The position numbers and the translations under genes are program-made. Below the pieces are notes generated by a model. That model did no database searches and had not been told where the DNA came from. It saw nothing but the letters and a program-made list of their open reading frames with translations. From Phycisphaerae bacterium (GTDB lineage Bacteria; Planctomycetota; Phycisphaerae; UBA1845; Fen-1342), in assembly GCA_022072445.1 (NCBI GenBank), contig JAJVHV010000023.1, positions 80,491 to 144,490 of the forward strand: a stretch of 64,000 nucleotides of DNA. The letters are read 5' to 3'. Below, in pieces: positions 63,010 through 64,000 of this stretch (position 1 is its first letter; each line of letters opens with the position of its first letter).

Positions 63010-63572
63010 CCCGCCAGCCGCGCGTTCTGCTCGCCTGGCGATTACCCAATTCCTGGCGCTTTGCGGCACGGCTCATCCGCGTCGCCCAGGCCGCGCTGCG
63101 CGCCGAGGGCTTTCGCCGCGGCGAGCTTTCCATCGCCGTCGTGACCGCATCGGAAATGGCGCGGCTCCATCGGCGGCACACGGGACTCGGCGGGGCGACG
63201 GACGTGCTGACATTCGATCTGGGCGTCGACCGCGCGCGAGGCGTGGTTCAGGCGGAGATCGTCATCTGCGCCGAAGTGGCCTGGCGGGTGGCACAGGACA
63301 GGCTGCGCGGCCCTGGCCGACCGAGGCCTTTCCACCTGTGGCCCGCCCCGCGCATGCCAGGCGCTGGGCGCGCCGAGCTGGTCGCGGCCCGCTCGCTGCG
63401 TCACGCGGCCTGCGCCGAGCTGTCGCTGTACGTCGTGCACGGCATCCTGCATCTGTCGGGCTACGACGATCACACCAACGCGGGATTCCAGCGCATGCAT
63501 CGGCGCGAAGACGAGCTGCTGGCGTCGCTGGGCTACGGGCTGGTGTTTGCCGCCGGTGCGCCGCGGCGGTGA
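63006..63572 (+). CDS. ybeY: Endoribonuclease YbeY
   Basis: 188 residues from a GTG at 63006 with AGGAAAGG upstream; an earlier in-frame ATG at 62952 lies inside pgpH. GATDVLTFDLG and the C-terminal VVHGILHLSGYDDHTNAGFQRMH give the zinc motif HGxLHLxGYD. The third metal ligand position (usually His in GYDH) is Asp, with His one residue later, a variant seen in some lineages. It functions in 16S rRNA 3'-end maturation and ribosome quality control. Confidence 0.92.
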   Translation: MTRQPRVLLAWRLPNSWRFAARLIRVAQAALRAEGFRRGELSIAVVTASEMARLHRRHTGLGGATDVLTFDLGVDRARGVVQAEIVICAEVAWRVAQDRLRGPGRPRPFHLWPAPRMPGAGRAELVAARSLRHAACAELSLYVVHGILHLSGYDDHTNAGFQRMHRREDELLASLGYGLVFAAGAPRR

Positions 63573-63742
63573 GCATCCGAACGCGATTTCGCTGGTCGCG
63601 TTGCGGGCGCTCGCGCGAAGGGACGATTCGCTGGCCGCCGTTTCCTGACGGGCGCGGCTCTGGCGGACGAGCCCCGTCGCTCGCGCTCCGGGTTCGGATG
63701 GCGGGGCGGCATGCGCGATCCGAATCCCTGGCGGCACGGGCC

Positions 63743-63776
63743 AAGAAAGGAGAGCAGCCGGGGAAGGCTGCTCTCC
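63743..63776 (-). terminator. Rho-independent terminator for the gene entering from the right
   Basis: GGAGAGCAGCC, 6-nt loop GGGGAA, then GGCTGCTCTCC: an 11-bp perfect stem (63749-63776). On the minus strand it is followed by TTTCTTGG. It lies about 90 bp after the stop of the minus-strand partial gene at 63866. Confidence 0.8.
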
Positions 63777-63865
63777 ATGACTTTGCTATCGTCGGCGCCA
63801 GCGTCGGCTTGGCGCCGGCGTCGGATTCGCGTCGGATCGCCGTCGGCGCATCGCCGGCGGTGCGG

Positions 63866-64000
63866 CTATTTGCCGCGGCCGGTGCCGGGGGTCTTGCCGC
63901 CCTCGTGCACTTCGCCGCCGCCGGACGGGATGTCGGTCTCGATCACGGCCGTCTCGTAGAGCTGGCCGGTCAGGCCGTCGCCGGCGTAGGCCGGGTCGCC
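63866..64000 (-). CDS. 3' end of an unknown gene, cut by the window edge
   Basis: The last 44 codons of a minus-strand frame, open to position 64000 and ending in TAG. The peptide (AYAGDGLTGQLYETAVIETD, then Gly/Lys-rich GGKTPGTGRGK) is too short to assign. A terminator follows at the expected distance, supporting a real gene. Between ybeY and this stop (63573-63865) I see no gene; GTCGGCGCC-like repeats occur near 63790-63860. Confidence 0.55.
   Translation of the reverse strand, partial: GDPAYAGDGLTGQLYETAVIETDIPSGGGEVHEGGKTPGTGRGK

Overview
The window reads as a chromosomal segment of a GC-rich planctomycete, probably Phycisphaerae-like; the assignment is inferred from content, with no phylogeny run. 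The main signs are short dockerin-like Ca-binding repeats of the type NCDGSVNGFDVDPFV at the C-termini of secreted beta-propeller proteins, a PEP-CTERM protein, a large Ser/Thr kinase with 42-residue TPRs, BlaI/M56 pairs, giant TPR plus ExbB/ExbD loci, and many signal peptides and lipoboxes on proteins of unknown function. Gene density is high, almost every gene is single-copy chromosomal type, and no plasmid or prophage backbone is visible.

Layout. 0-6.2 kb: an uncharacterised protein, a 1074-aa Asp/Gly-rich RTX-like secreted protein with an exact internal 691-bp duplication, and a PEP-CTERM protein. 6.2-17.2 kb: an orphan PaaA-type di-iron monooxygenase subunit behind a TetR regulator, a small exported helical protein, a CheY-like receiver, an M3 oligopeptidase, FliM, an outer-membrane-type protein, a lipoprotein, an exported SAM methyltransferase and a Cys/Met-metabolism PLP enzyme. 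17.7-29.6 kb: a co-directional minus-strand block blaI - M56 sensor protease - 1065-aa TPR protein - exbB - exbD - 1174-aa membrane fusion protein (beta-propeller, two TM helices, long Ala/Pro linker, alpha/alpha toroid). 30-38.6 kb: tRNA-Met, an SGNH hydrolase and polysaccharide-polymerase pair, a dockerin-bearing propeller protein, and an overlapping trio (FlgI-like lipoprotein with HEAT-like repeats, RluB-type pseudouridine synthase, MBL hydrolase). 38.6-42 kb: a REP/RAYT locus in which a tyrosine transposase gene sits beside its palindromes, has had its own 5' end tandemly copied, and has palindromes inside a neighbouring broken gene. 42-47.5 kb: the kinase-TPR protein, a perfect parS site, and a pirin/MarR pair with candidate operators.

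48-55.5 kb is an island of secreted proteins: an M43-like protease, a reprolysin-like protease, a protease homologue that has lost its catalytic residues, a decayed paralogue, a fibre-like protein and a propeller-like protein. Four of them share the same roughly 65-residue C-terminal module ending in R-[VIL]-G-[GE], which I regard as the best candidate for something undescribed. 55.6-64 kb is housekeeping: tRNA-Arg, a CPA2 antiporter, rph - lipoprotein - rdgB, and phoH - pgpH - ybeY.

Repeats are unusually rich: six REP palindromes, 104-, 34-, 23-, 19- and 7-bp tandem arrays, a MITE-like inverted repeat, and several dispersed motifs between genes.
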